A DNA stretch of 64,000 bases from an uncultured Bacteroidota bacterium (GTDB lineage Bacteria; Bacteroidota; Bacteroidia; B-17B0; Aurantibacillaceae), in NCBI GenBank assembly GCA_937873155.1, contig CALMVZ010000002.1, positions 110,409 through 174,408 of the forward strand, in the 5' to 3' direction. The notes under the pieces were generated by a model, which saw only the letters and a program-made list of their open reading frames with translations, did no database searches and was not told where the DNA came from. Made by a program: the position numbers and the translations under genes. The number at the start of each line of letters is the position of its first letter. Within the stretch, counting starts at the first letter, position 1. This document shows positions 44,665 to 53,652 of this stretch, one piece after another.

Positions 44665-47589
44665 TTAACTCATCTCTTTCTTAAGAAACTTCCCTGTATG
44701 ACCAATTTTCGTTTTAATTAACTCTTCCGGAGTTCCTGTAAACAGGATCTCTCCTCCTCCTCTGCCGCCTTCAACACCAACATCGATTATATGATCGGCC
44801 ATTTTAATGATGTCCATGTTGTGTTCAATGACAAGAACCGTATTACCGTGATCAACCAAACGGTTCAATACACCCAACAAAATACGAATGTCTTCGAAAT
44901 GTAAACCTGTTGTCGGTTCATCTAAGATATAAAAAGTGTTTCCTGTATCTTTTTTACTTAATTCAGTGGCTAATTTGACACGCTGTGCTTCACCTCCGCT
45001 TAAGGTGGTGGCTTGTTGTCCTAAAGTGATATAACCCAGACCAACATCCTGTAAAGTTTTTATCTGGCGGTAAATATGCGGGATACTTTCAAAATATTCA
45101 CAAGCAGCATCAATAGTCATATTTAAAACATCAGAGATCGATTTTCCTTTAAAACGCACTTCTAATGTTTCGCGGTTGTAACGCTTACCATTGCATTCAT
45201 CACAATTCACATACACATCAGGCAGGAAATTCATTTCGATTGTTTTGACACCTGCGCCGCCACATGTTTCGCAGCGGCCACCTTTCACATTAAAAGAAAA
45301 ACGTCCGGGCTTGTAACCACGGATCTTCGCCTCGGGAAGATTGGCAAATAAATTCCTGATCTCGCTGAATACATTAGTGTATGTTGCAGGATTCGAACGT
45401 GGTGTTCTCCCGATAGGTGATTGATCGATCTCAATGACTTTATCAATATTGTCAATTCCTGTTACTGATCTATACGGCAATGGTTTTTTCTCTGCATTAT
45501 AAAAATGTGCTGACAAGATCGGGTAGAAAGTTTCGTTAATTAAACTTGACTTTCCGCTTCCGCTTACGCCTGTAACACAAATGAATTTGCCCAGAGGAAA
45601 ATCCACAGATACATTCTTTAAATTATGCCCGGTACATCCTTTTAAACTTATTTTCTTCCCGTTACCTGCCCTCCTTTTTTTAGGAACTTCGATCTTCATT
45701 TTACCGTTGATGTATTGTGCAGTTACGGTATCTAATTTCAACATTTCCTTAGGAGTTGCTCCAAGAACAACTTTTCCGCCATGAACACCTGCACCCGGAC
45801 CAATATCGATCACATAATCACTCTCTACGATCATATCCTTATCATGCTCAACTACAAGAACAGAATTACCGACATCGCGTAAATTTTTTAAAGCCTCAAT
45901 TAATCGGGTATTATCACGCTGATGCAAACCAATACTTGGCTCATCTAAAATATACAAAACACCAACTAATTGCGAACCAATTTGTGTAGCGAGTCGAATG
46001 CGCTGAGCCTCTCCACCGCTTAATGAGCGTGAGGAACGATTTAATGTTACATAATCCAAACCCACTTCCAATAAAAATCCAATGCGTGCACGGATCTCTT
46101 TTAAAACCTCTCTGGCAATAATATTCTGATGTTTACTTAAACGCTTTTCAATCCCCTTGAACCATTCATTAAGGATACCAATATCCATTTGAGACAATTC
46201 AGCAATATTCTTATCATCTATTTTAAAATACAATGCTTCTTTCTTTAAACGGGTACCATGACATTGCGGACAATCAATTTTATTAGTAAAGCCTTGTACC
46301 CAGCGGTGAGCGGCAGGAGAAGGATTATCCTCCGCTTGTTTCATAATGAAAGTGGCGATACCTTCGAAAGCTACATTATATCCGGAACTGCTACCTTCTG
46401 TTTTTACTTTTATCAACTCATCGCTGCCAAATAAAATAGTATTTACAGCTTCTTCACTTATCTCTTCAAAAGGTGTATCCAGATCGAAATCATGCAATTT
46501 ACCAATAGCAGCTAATTGGGTGAAGATCCATCCTCCGGATTTAGCTTCTCCAATTGGTGCAATTGCTCCTTTTTTAATTGAAAGCTTATCGTTCGGAACG
46601 ATCTTTTTAATATCTATCTCAGAAATTTGTCCAAGCCCGTTACACTTAGGACAAGCCCCATAAGGTGAATTGAACGAAAATAAATTCGGAGCCGGCTCAT
46701 CGTATGAGATTCCTGTAGTAGGACACATTAAGAGGCGCGAGAAGAAAACTGGCTTTATGGCCTCACCCCCAACCCCTCTCCCCGGGAGAGGGGAGTTTTT
46801 TCCGGATTTTTTCGGTTTCGACTCTTGTTCAATATGAACTGTAACCATAATGGTTCCTTTACCATGTTTCATTGCAGTTTGCAACGATTGATTCAAACGT
46901 GTTTTTGAGGCTGAGTTAATTTCGATCCTGTCAATTACAATTTCAATATCGTGGATCTTATAACGATCGACCTGCATTTTAGCAACGATATCTTTTATCT
47001 CACCGTCAATACGGATCTTGGTAAAACCTTTTTTCCGCACCTCTTCAAACAGCTCGCGGTAATGTCCTTTACGGCCTTTTACAACAGGTGCGAGAATATT
47101 TATTTTTTTGCTCTTGTATTTATCCTGGATCAGGTCAACGATCTGTTCATCACTGTAACGAACCATTTTCTCACCTGTTTCATAAGAGAAAGCATCAGAT
47201 GCTCTTGCAAACAATAAACGGAGGAAATCATAGATCTCTGTAATAGTTCCAACTGTTGAACGCGGATTCTTATTTACTGTTTTCTGTTCTATAGAAATCA
47301 CAGGGCTCAACCCTGAGATCTTATCTACATCCGGGCGTTCCATACTTCCTAAGAACTGGCGCGCGTAAGAAGAAAAACTTTCAATATAACGGCGTTGTCC
47401 TTCAGCGTAGATGGTATCGAATGCCAATGATGATTTTCCGCTGCCGCTTAAGCCTGTTATCACAACCAGTTTATTGCGGGGAATGGTGAGAGATATATTT
47501 TTAAGATTGTGTTCGCGCGCACCTATTACTTCAATGTTTTCTTCCGCAACCTCGGTGTACGAACTTTCTTCTGTTAACTTAGTTTCCAA
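44665..47589 (-). CDS. uvrA: Excinuclease ABC subunit A
   Basis: 974 residues. The DNA-damage recognition ATPase of nucleotide-excision repair. Two ABC modules are complete: Walker A GLSGSGKSSL and VTGVSGSGKSSLINET, ABC signatures SLSGGEAQR and TLSGGEAQR, Walker B LYILDEPSIGL and FYILDEPTTGL. The C-terminal zinc finger (CETCGGAG ... CDECNGKRYN) is intact. In the first zinc module one cysteine is replaced (LMCPTTGIS), which I recall as usual in Bacteroidota. Residues ~264-280 (NSPLPGRGVGGEA) are an in-frame insert encoded by a palindromic repeat. The start overlaps the lytic transglycosylase gene by 11 bases. Confidence 0.97.
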   Translation of the reverse strand: METKLTEESSYTEVAEENIEVIGAREHNLKNISLTIPRNKLVVITGLSGSGKSSLAFDTIYAEGQRRYIESFSSYARQFLGSMERPDVDKISGLSPVISIEQKTVNKNPRSTVGTITEIYDFLRLLFARASDAFSYETGEKMVRYSDEQIVDLIQDKYKSKKINILAPVVKGRKGHYRELFEEVRKKGFTKIRIDGEIKDIVAKMQVDRYKIHDIEIVIDRIEINSASKTRLNQSLQTAMKHGKGTIMVTVHIEQESKPKKSGKNSPLPGRGVGGEAIKPVFFSRLLMCPTTGISYDEPAPNLFSFNSPYGACPKCNGLGQISEIDIKKIVPNDKLSIKKGAIAPIGEAKSGGWIFTQLAAIGKLHDFDLDTPFEEISEEAVNTILFGSDELIKVKTEGSSSGYNVAFEGIATFIMKQAEDNPSPAAHRWVQGFTNKIDCPQCHGTRLKKEALYFKIDDKNIAELSQMDIGILNEWFKGIEKRLSKHQNIIAREVLKEIRARIGFLLEVGLDYVTLNRSSRSLSGGEAQRIRLATQIGSQLVGVLYILDEPSIGLHQRDNTRLIEALKNLRDVGNSVLVVEHDKDMIVESDYVIDIGPGAGVHGGKVVLGATPKEMLKLDTVTAQYINGKMKIEVPKKRRAGNGKKISLKGCTGHNLKNVSVDFPLGKFICVTGVSGSGKSSLINETFYPILSAHFYNAEKKPLPYRSVTGIDNIDKVIEIDQSPIGRTPRSNPATYTNVFSEIRNLFANLPEAKIRGYKPGRFSFNVKGGRCETCGGAGVKTIEMNFLPDVYVNCDECNGKRYNRETLEVRFKGKSISDVLNMTIDAACEYFESIPHIYRQIKTLQDVGLGYITLGQQATTLSGGEAQRVKLATELSKKDTGNTFYILDEPTTGLHFEDIRILLGVLNRLVDHGNTVLVIEHNMDIIKMADHIIDVGVEGGRGGGEILFTGTPEELIKTKIGHTGKFLKKEMS
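46751..46800. repeat. Palindromic repeat inside uvrA, copy C
   Basis: Perfect inverted repeat of 10 bases per arm around base 46783 (arms 46773-46782 and 46784-46793, CCCCTCTCCC / GGGAGAGGGG), preceded on the plus strand by CCTCACCCCCAA. On the coding strand it reads as a CTC-rich hairpin followed by a GGGTGAGG-like tail, the same core as copies A and D. Read in the uvrA frame it gives SPLPGRGVGGEA without a stop. Confidence 0.8.
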
Positions 47590-48787
47590 TTTTGTTCCTT
47601 TTCACTTTAATGATCAGCTTATCACCTGCTTTAATAACTGTCGAATCTGTGATATTATTCCATGATCTCAGATCCGTTTCATTTATATCATAAAATTCGG
47701 CAATATCTTTCAGATTTTCCTTTTCAATTACCAAATGGTTGATAACATTTTCCACAGGTACAGAATCAGTTATAGCAACTTCCACAGAATCCTGTATCTC
47801 GCTCTTTATGAGGTCGGAATAATAACTTGAATAATCCGCATTACTTTGTTTCGGGATCTTTATCTCATAAACATGACGGTCAGGATTATCTAAATGATCA
47901 GATAACAACCACGGATTGAATAGTTTTATCAAAGCTTTATTGCACTGAACAGACTTTGCAAAATGACCAAGGTTTGTTATTGAGCTATCCACCTTTATAA
48001 TTTTCACAGGAATTTTGGAATAATATTTCAAAGTTTTTCTTTTCAATCCAAGATTCTCAGGATTGGCGAATAAGGTCTTGTAAGCAAGGATCCGATATAT
48101 GAAAGCGCCCGTTTCGCGATTCAATAACAGGTCATAGTAATTATTGGTATTCTGTTTAGCCAGTGCGTTTTGAATGCCTCCTATTCCCAAATTATACGCT
48201 GCGGCTGATAAGGTCCAGTTCTTGAAAATACTGTAAGCGTATTTGATCAATTTACATGCAACACGAGTCGATCGTTCTACATCAAGGCGCTCATCCACAT
48301 TATCATTCACAATTAAACCGTAATGACGGGCTGTAACTGGCACCAATTGCCAGAAACCGGCTGCTCCGGCAGGAGAAACAGCATTTGATAAATGACTTTC
48401 AATTACCGCAACATATTTAAAGTCATCCGGAACGCCTTCTTGTTTCAGGATAGGCTCAATATACGGGAACCATTTCTGCGCCTTCGAAAATAAATAACCG
48501 GCGTTATTCTTCCATTGTTTATTCTTGAAGAATTCCTTTTCGAGATTATCTTTTAAAGCGTAATCGTTTGTTGGGATCTTTTCATCACAGAAAGAAAGGT
48601 TACGGGGAACATTTAAACCAAATACACTAAAATTATTATTCTGGTAAGAAGGATATTCTTCGGCGTTTGACTTCTTAAAATACATGACAGAAAACTGAAG
48701 GCAAACGAGTGCAACGAACGAAATGATGATCCGCCCGTAATTCTTACGAAAAAATACCAAACTATCCTTTAGGATCCTGTTTATCAA
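47579..48787 (-). CDS. MltD-like lytic transglycosylase with LysM
   Basis: 402 residues. One N-terminal transmembrane helix (residues ~17-34). The transglycosylase SLT domain (about 125-260) has the catalytic glutamate in VAVIESHLSNAVSPAGAAGF, WQLVPVTARHYG, and AAAYNLGIGGI. The C-terminal LysM (about 345-395: VIEKENLKDIAEFYDINETD) binds peptidoglycan. Such enzymes cut glycan strands to 1,6-anhydro ends. The gene overlaps the WecA-like gene by 26 bases and uvrA by 11, so the three are coupled. In an exopolysaccharide operon it could open the wall for the export complex (inference). Confidence 0.9.
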   Translation of the reverse strand: MINRILKDSLVFFRKNYGRIIISFVALVCLQFSVMYFKKSNAEEYPSYQNNNFSVFGLNVPRNLSFCDEKIPTNDYALKDNLEKEFFKNKQWKNNAGYLFSKAQKWFPYIEPILKQEGVPDDFKYVAVIESHLSNAVSPAGAAGFWQLVPVTARHYGLIVNDNVDERLDVERSTRVACKLIKYAYSIFKNWTLSAAAYNLGIGGIQNALAKQNTNNYYDLLLNRETGAFIYRILAYKTLFANPENLGLKRKTLKYYSKIPVKIIKVDSSITNLGHFAKSVQCNKALIKLFNPWLLSDHLDNPDRHVYEIKIPKQSNADYSSYYSDLIKSEIQDSVEVAITDSVPVENVINHLVIEKENLKDIAEFYDINETDLRSWNNITDSTVIKAGDKLIIKVKRNKIGN

Positions 48788-49850
48788 CTTTCTTAACCTT
48801 AGTATTTATATACAAAGCTAAGAATACGAGGACTACGAATGAAATACTCATCCAAAAAAGAGTGTCAGAATATGTTAAAACAAGCTTATATGCCAGGAAA
48901 GCGCCAATTAACGAGAGACCACAATACAAAACGGCGATCCGTTTCTCGGTTACACCTTTAAAGAACAAATGATGTGTAGTATGGTCTTTTCCACCAATGA
49001 ACGGAGAATTTCCTTTCATGACGCGGTTAATTACAACCGTGAACGTATCACTTAACGGCAATAAGAATACAAGTCCGACTATTGCAAAATGATAGAGCTG
49101 TTCATTAGTGTCGATCAGGTTCTGCGGAAAATTATTCCAGCAAAAATGTATGGCTACCGAGCCAAGAAAAACACCGAGGAACTGGCTACCGGTATCACCC
49201 ATGAACATTTTTGAAGGATGGAAATTATAGATCAGGAACCCGGATAACGCAGCTAAAACACCAATAGATAAAATGGAGAAAGGATGGATCATTTGTTTCA
49301 GTGAAACATTCACAAGAATAAAGAATACGCAGACCGAAATGGAAACTATAGTAGTGATCCCGTCCATATTATCCAGCATATTGATCGAATTCATGATACC
49401 AACTATCCATATAATAGTGATCATGTAATTAAAGAATTCGTTCTCGAATATTTTTATGTAAGTACCGGTGAAAAGCAATACCAGCGCGCACGTTATTTGT
49501 GTCAGGAATTTTAAGAGAGGCTGGGTATTAAAAGCATCATCAGCTAATCCCATTAAAAAAGCCATTGTGCACACTGCTAAAATTCCTGTGAGCCTTACAC
49601 GGTAAGCCGTATCCAGTGTTTGAATTAAATTAATGAAGATATACGATAACAGGAATACAACAAAAAAAGAAATACCTCCTAAAGATGGTTTAATGGCAGG
49701 ATTCCATCTTACCTGGTTCGCCTGTTTGCCGCGTGTGCCTAAATTCTGCGCGAATTTTAAAAGGATGTTGTTAATGAGAACTGAAAATATGAAACAGATA
49801 AAAAAGAATACTGTTAATATTAATGGGATATTTTCAAGGAAATTTCCCAT
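48762..49850 (-). CDS. WecA/TagO-like polyprenyl-phosphate GlcNAc-1-P transferase
   Basis: 362 residues, about ten transmembrane helices. MraY/WecA family motifs in order: GGISFFVVFLLSY near the start, GLADDAFNT (the DD pair), INMLDNMDGI (NxxDxxDG), FMGDTGSQFLG, and GGKDHTTHHLF (HxxxH-like loop). The family moves a sugar-1-phosphate from UDP-sugar to undecaprenyl phosphate and starts polysaccharide chains at the inner membrane. It shares one base with rfbC upstream. The acceptor is clear; the exact sugar is not. Confidence 0.92.
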   Translation of the reverse strand: MGNFLENIPLILTVFFFICFIFSVLINNILLKFAQNLGTRGKQANQVRWNPAIKPSLGGISFFVVFLLSYIFINLIQTLDTAYRVRLTGILAVCTMAFLMGLADDAFNTQPLLKFLTQITCALVLLFTGTYIKIFENEFFNYMITIIWIVGIMNSINMLDNMDGITTIVSISVCVFFILVNVSLKQMIHPFSILSIGVLAALSGFLIYNFHPSKMFMGDTGSQFLGVFLGSVAIHFCWNNFPQNLIDTNEQLYHFAIVGLVFLLPLSDTFTVVINRVMKGNSPFIGGKDHTTHHLFFKGVTEKRIAVLYCGLSLIGAFLAYKLVLTYSDTLFWMSISFVVLVFLALYINTKVKKVDKQDPKG

Positions 49851-50392
49851 TAAAATAAACTTTTAAAATCTTTAAAGTCTTTTCCGCTGATGTCTTTCTC
49901 TGACAAAAGAGGATCCTTTACATTCCAGTTAATTCCTATTGTAGGATCGTTCCATTTGATACTATCTTCCGATGCTTTGTTGTAAACGTTAGTGCATTTG
50001 TAAGAGAAGATGGTGTTATCTCTCAGCGTTAAAAAACCGTGGGCAAATCCTTCAGGAATATACATCATGGTCTTGTTTTCTTCTGTCAGCTCAGCGCCAA
50101 AATGTTTTCCGTAGGTTGGAGAACCTTTACGGATATCTACAGCCACATCCAATACAGCGCCTGTGATAACACGTACTAATTTTCCTTGTGCAAAAGGCGG
50201 ATTTTGAAAATGTAATCCTCTTAAAACTCCTTTATGGGACAGTGATTGATTATCCTGCACAAAAGTCAGATCCAATCCATTCTTGCTGAATAATTCTTTA
50301 TTATAACTCTCGAAGAAATAGCCGCGGGCATCGGCAAATACTTTTGGTTTGATCACCCATAAACCTTCAATACCTGTGTTAACCAGTTCCAT
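49850..50392 (-). CDS. rfbC: dTDP-4-dehydrorhamnose 3,5-epimerase
   Basis: 180 residues, the standard length. Catalytic histidine H61 lies in VLRGLHFQNPPFAQGKLVRV; the conserved aspartate and lysine of the active site follow in AVDIRKGSPTYG; IPEGFAHGFLTL is the second signature. It makes dTDP-4-keto-L-rhamnose for surface polysaccharide. rfbA, rfbB and rfbD are absent from the window. One base overlaps the tyrosine kinase gene upstream and one the WecA-like gene downstream. Confidence 0.96.
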   Translation of the reverse strand: MELVNTGIEGLWVIKPKVFADARGYFFESYNKELFSKNGLDLTFVQDNQSLSHKGVLRGLHFQNPPFAQGKLVRVITGAVLDVAVDIRKGSPTYGKHFGAELTEENKTMMYIPEGFAHGFLTLRDNTIFSYKCTNVYNKASEDSIKWNDPTIGINWNVKDPLLSEKDISGKDFKDFKSLF

Positions 50393-52836
50393 TATTTTTT
50401 TGAAAAAATAGTTTTACGTTTCTCTACTTTCGCCTCGTCAGAATAATATCCTGATCCGTATCCGTAACCATAACCGTATCCGTAACCATAACCGTAATTA
50501 TAGCCATAAGAACCTTTCTTTATATCAACACCATTTAATACGATAGATAAATGCTGGATACTATTCTCATTTCTTAAACGGTCGATGATCTGCGCGAAAT
50601 TTTTCTTCGAATACTCCGCCCTGAATACGTAAATAGGATAATCAGCATGACGTAAGGTCAATAACCCATCCGTCACTAATCCAACCGGTGGATTATCCAC
50701 TACCACGTAATCGAATTTTGTTTTCAGGTAATTCAGCACCTCCATTAATTTCGGGCTCATAATTAACTCTGAAGGATTCGGTGGAATTGGCCCGGCAGTA
50801 ATGAATTTTAATTGGGGGATAGAACTGTCATTCAAACATTCATCAACCTGTGTGATCCCGGTAAGGATCGTACTCATTCCTTTATCATTCGGCACCTCGA
50901 ATCCGCGGTGGATCTTTGGCTTACGCATATCTAAGTCGATAATAACAGCTGTCTTACCACTATATGCTAATATGCCCGCGATGTTGATGGCAACGAATGT
51001 TTTTCCTTCACCCGAAATGGTAGAAGTGATGGAAACGATCTTAGAACCTTCCTGGTTATTGATGAACTGCAGATTGGTTCGGATAGCACGGAATGCTTCA
51101 GTAATTAATGCTTTAGGATTTTTATCAACGATCAATTGCGATAAAGGCATGTTACTTTCGAATTTCGGAACTATACCTAATGTATTAATACTTGCACTGG
51201 TGTGACGGATGATCTCGTTCAACGAAGAAATTTTATCGTGAAGGAAATATCGCGTGAAGATCAATAATAAACTTGATAACAGGAATGCCACTACGGCAAC
51301 AGACAAAGCATTTCTGCGGCTTGGCGATACGATCAGCCCGTCACCTGAAGCTTTCTCTAATATCGTATTCTGCGAAACGAAACCTGCATTTGAGATCGAA
51401 TATTCCGTTTTCTTTTCCAATAACATGGTATAATATTTTTCGCTGATGGAATATACACGCATTAATCTCGCTAACTCCACTTCCACCCTGGGATCCTGGT
51501 CTACTTTACCCTTATAAGTATCCGACTTTTCCAATAAGTTCTGATACCTCGCCTTATATTTCAGATGTACTGAACTTAAACTGCGCAAGAGTAATTGTTT
51601 TTGATCTTCTAATTGTTTGTTGATCTGATCGATGTTTGTAGATTTTGGGGTAACAAAAAACAATAAATTCTCTTTTTCGTTCAATAATTTCTGGATGTTA
51701 TCCAACACATTCCTGATGCGTCCCTCATCTTCTGAACCTGCCAGGAGCGACATTAACTGGTAGATATCAATATTCTTATTACTTTCAATATCCTTCTCGA
51801 TCTCGGATAATAATTTTTCCTCTAATTCCACCTGCAGCATCTGATCTTCGAGGTTAGAGAAACGCAATAAGTTAGAACGGAGAACCTCAACGTTATTATT
51901 ATTCAGATTCCGCTCCTCTTTGAATTTAGATAAATTCGATTCAGCACCCTTCAGGTCCTCAAATACAATTTGCAGTTGTTCATCGATGAAAGAAATGATC
52001 TTTGTGGAACTCGCACTTTTACGTTCAACATCATAATCAATATATTCTTCAGTAACAGCATTAACTATATCTGAAGATTTTTTCGGATTAATATCCTTTA
52101 CCGTAACAAGAATGGTTTTTGCGAGATCGGAAAGCATTTTTATGTCGACCTTTGCCTGCAATTCAGAAGTAACCACATCAACATTCTTTACAACGAAATA
52201 GAATTTATTATTCGGCAGTGCCTTCATAAGTCCCTCTTTATCAAAATCAGGATTAAAATTCACCACAATATCAAAATCCTTATCATGCAATTTAGTGCCG
52301 ACGAAGAATTTAACGTTCTTAATTGCACCGTTTGATGTAAAACTAATATCCCCGCTTTTCAGGTCAGGCGCAAAAACAACATGGATATTCTGATTGAATA
52401 ATTCTTCTTTTTTAAAATTGGCTTCCACTTTAAAAGGCGAATTCACATATAACTCGTTACTTTTAAAAGTCCCTTCATTGAAGTAACTAACCTGGATCTC
52501 AAGGCGCTTTACAACCCTTTCAATGAATTTTTTAGAGCGGATCAACTCTATAGCCTCAGCAATTTTATTGTTATTGGCTTCGATCTGGTTTAACTCTAGG
52601 ATCTTATTAGCTTCATTATTATCACTAACCTGTAATTTGGATTTGGATTCGTAGATAGGCGTGCTATAACGCAGGTAAAGGAAGGCTCCGGTGAAAACAG
52701 TAATGAAAAACAGGATAATGTAATATTTGCTTTTGAACATTAAATACAAAAACAAACTGAAATCGATAGTACTACTGAACTTCTCGACCCGCTCTTTATA
52801 ACGGTCTACTTCACTTTCTATTTTTGCGTTCAGCAT
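50392..52836 (-). CDS. Wzc-like tyrosine autokinase of polysaccharide export
   Basis: 814 residues. Wzz-type N-terminal domain between two transmembrane helices (about 36-52 and 510-530), with a long periplasmic coiled coil. The C-terminal BY-kinase domain (~570-775) has Walker A SGEGKTFVAINIA, Walker A' VIIDLDMRKPK, and Walker B FDYVVVDNPP. The tail has about ten tyrosines in a Y-G alternation (residues ~785-805), the autophosphorylation cluster. In this family, cycling of tail phosphorylation drives chain export with Wza. It directly abuts the Wza-like gene (no gap) and shares one base with rfbC. Confidence 0.95.
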   Translation of the reverse strand: MLNAKIESEVDRYKERVEKFSSTIDFSLFLYLMFKSKYYIILFFITVFTGAFLYLRYSTPIYESKSKLQVSDNNEANKILELNQIEANNNKIAEAIELIRSKKFIERVVKRLEIQVSYFNEGTFKSNELYVNSPFKVEANFKKEELFNQNIHVVFAPDLKSGDISFTSNGAIKNVKFFVGTKLHDKDFDIVVNFNPDFDKEGLMKALPNNKFYFVVKNVDVVTSELQAKVDIKMLSDLAKTILVTVKDINPKKSSDIVNAVTEEYIDYDVERKSASSTKIISFIDEQLQIVFEDLKGAESNLSKFKEERNLNNNNVEVLRSNLLRFSNLEDQMLQVELEEKLLSEIEKDIESNKNIDIYQLMSLLAGSEDEGRIRNVLDNIQKLLNEKENLLFFVTPKSTNIDQINKQLEDQKQLLLRSLSSVHLKYKARYQNLLEKSDTYKGKVDQDPRVEVELARLMRVYSISEKYYTMLLEKKTEYSISNAGFVSQNTILEKASGDGLIVSPSRRNALSVAVVAFLLSSLLLIFTRYFLHDKISSLNEIIRHTSASINTLGIVPKFESNMPLSQLIVDKNPKALITEAFRAIRTNLQFINNQEGSKIVSITSTISGEGKTFVAINIAGILAYSGKTAVIIDLDMRKPKIHRGFEVPNDKGMSTILTGITQVDECLNDSSIPQLKFITAGPIPPNPSELIMSPKLMEVLNYLKTKFDYVVVDNPPVGLVTDGLLTLRHADYPIYVFRAEYSKKNFAQIIDRLRNENSIQHLSIVLNGVDIKKGSYGYNYGYGYGYGYGYGYGSGYYSDEAKVEKRKTIFSKK

Positions 52837-53595
52837 TTAGTTGATCCTGAAGATTACACTATAAATGATAATAGTACTGGAAATGATACTAACAATGGGC
52901 GCTAACTCCGCTGCAACTGTACGCGCTAAACGGTAGCGTGGCTCAATGTAAATAATATCATTAGCTAAAACTTTTGTATTACCCGCTGCTAAACCATCAA
53001 TGGTTGAAAGGTCCATAAGAAAAACTTCAGGTTTTGCATTCCTGTAATTACGGATCAGTTTTACTTTATATGCTTTTCCATCTTCAGTGATACCACCTGA
53101 CAAAGCGATCGCTTCTAAAACAGTTGTATTGTTGTTTGATAATGGTAATACTTTTGCAATACCTCCGTTACCGGGAAAAACTATAACACGTTTGTTGGTC
53201 ACTTTAACCGTAACAAATGGCTTCACATAGAACTCTGTGTACTTATCTCTCAGAATATCTTCGGCTTCCCTTATTGTAAAGCCTTCCAGTTTAACATAAC
53301 CAATACCCGGTAATTTTGCCTGGCCATCACTTCCAACCAAAGCGTCAAGTTCCCTTCTGTAAATATTATTAGATTGATTGTTCGCGAGGTCAATTAATTT
53401 AAAACCATCATTCGTTTCCACCTGGAACTGGATATGATCGTTAGCTGATATCTTATAATCAAGGTTAGATAATGAATCTGTTAATTTATCGTATTTATAA
53501 TCCGCCTTTGTTCTAAGCATCAGGTTTGACCTGAAAATCTTGCAGGACGAAAAAAGCATTAAAAAAACCGGAATGAGTATTAAAAATTTGCGCAT
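52837..53595 (-). CDS. Wza-like polysaccharide export lipoprotein
   Basis: 252 residues. Lipobox FSSC at residues 15-18. A Poly_export domain (about 45-135: LDYKISANDHIQFQVETNDG, LPGIGYVKLEGFTIREAEDI) and a SLBB domain (about 138-220: VLPLSNNNTTVLEAIALSGG) follow, then a C-terminal hydrophobic helix (IVSIISSTIIIYSVIF) in the position of the helical outer-membrane ring. It is the first gene of the exopolysaccharide run and has its own candidate promoter. Confidence 0.93.
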   Translation of the reverse strand: MRKFLILIPVFLMLFSSCKIFRSNLMLRTKADYKYDKLTDSLSNLDYKISANDHIQFQVETNDGFKLIDLANNQSNNIYRRELDALVGSDGQAKLPGIGYVKLEGFTIREAEDILRDKYTEFYVKPFVTVKVTNKRVIVFPGNGGIAKVLPLSNNNTTVLEAIALSGGITEDGKAYKVKLIRNYRNAKPEVFLMDLSTIDGLAAGNTKVLANDIIYIEPRYRLARTVAAELAPIVSIISSTIIIYSVIFRIN

Positions 53596-53608
53596 AAAAA
53601 GGTTTTTA

Positions 53609-53616
53609 CAAAGATA
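53609..53616 (-). promoter_or_regulatory. Candidate -7 box (TATCTTTG) for the export operon
   Basis: Exact TAnnTTTG on the minus strand, 13 bases before the Wza-like ATG. A TTTG is present further upstream (53631-53634), but at 14-base rather than ~19-base spacing. Confidence 0.4.
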
Positions 53617-53652
53617 TGGTTTTTTGTTTACAAAATACTAAAAAACAGTACT

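Noticed and set aside
46346..46663. 105-codon open frame opposite uvrA
   Set aside because: It lies fully antisense to conserved uvrA codons, has no domain, and its composition follows the complementary strand.
50801..51205. 134-codon open frame opposite the tyrosine kinase gene
   Set aside because: Antisense to the conserved BY-kinase domain; no recognisable protein features or promoter.
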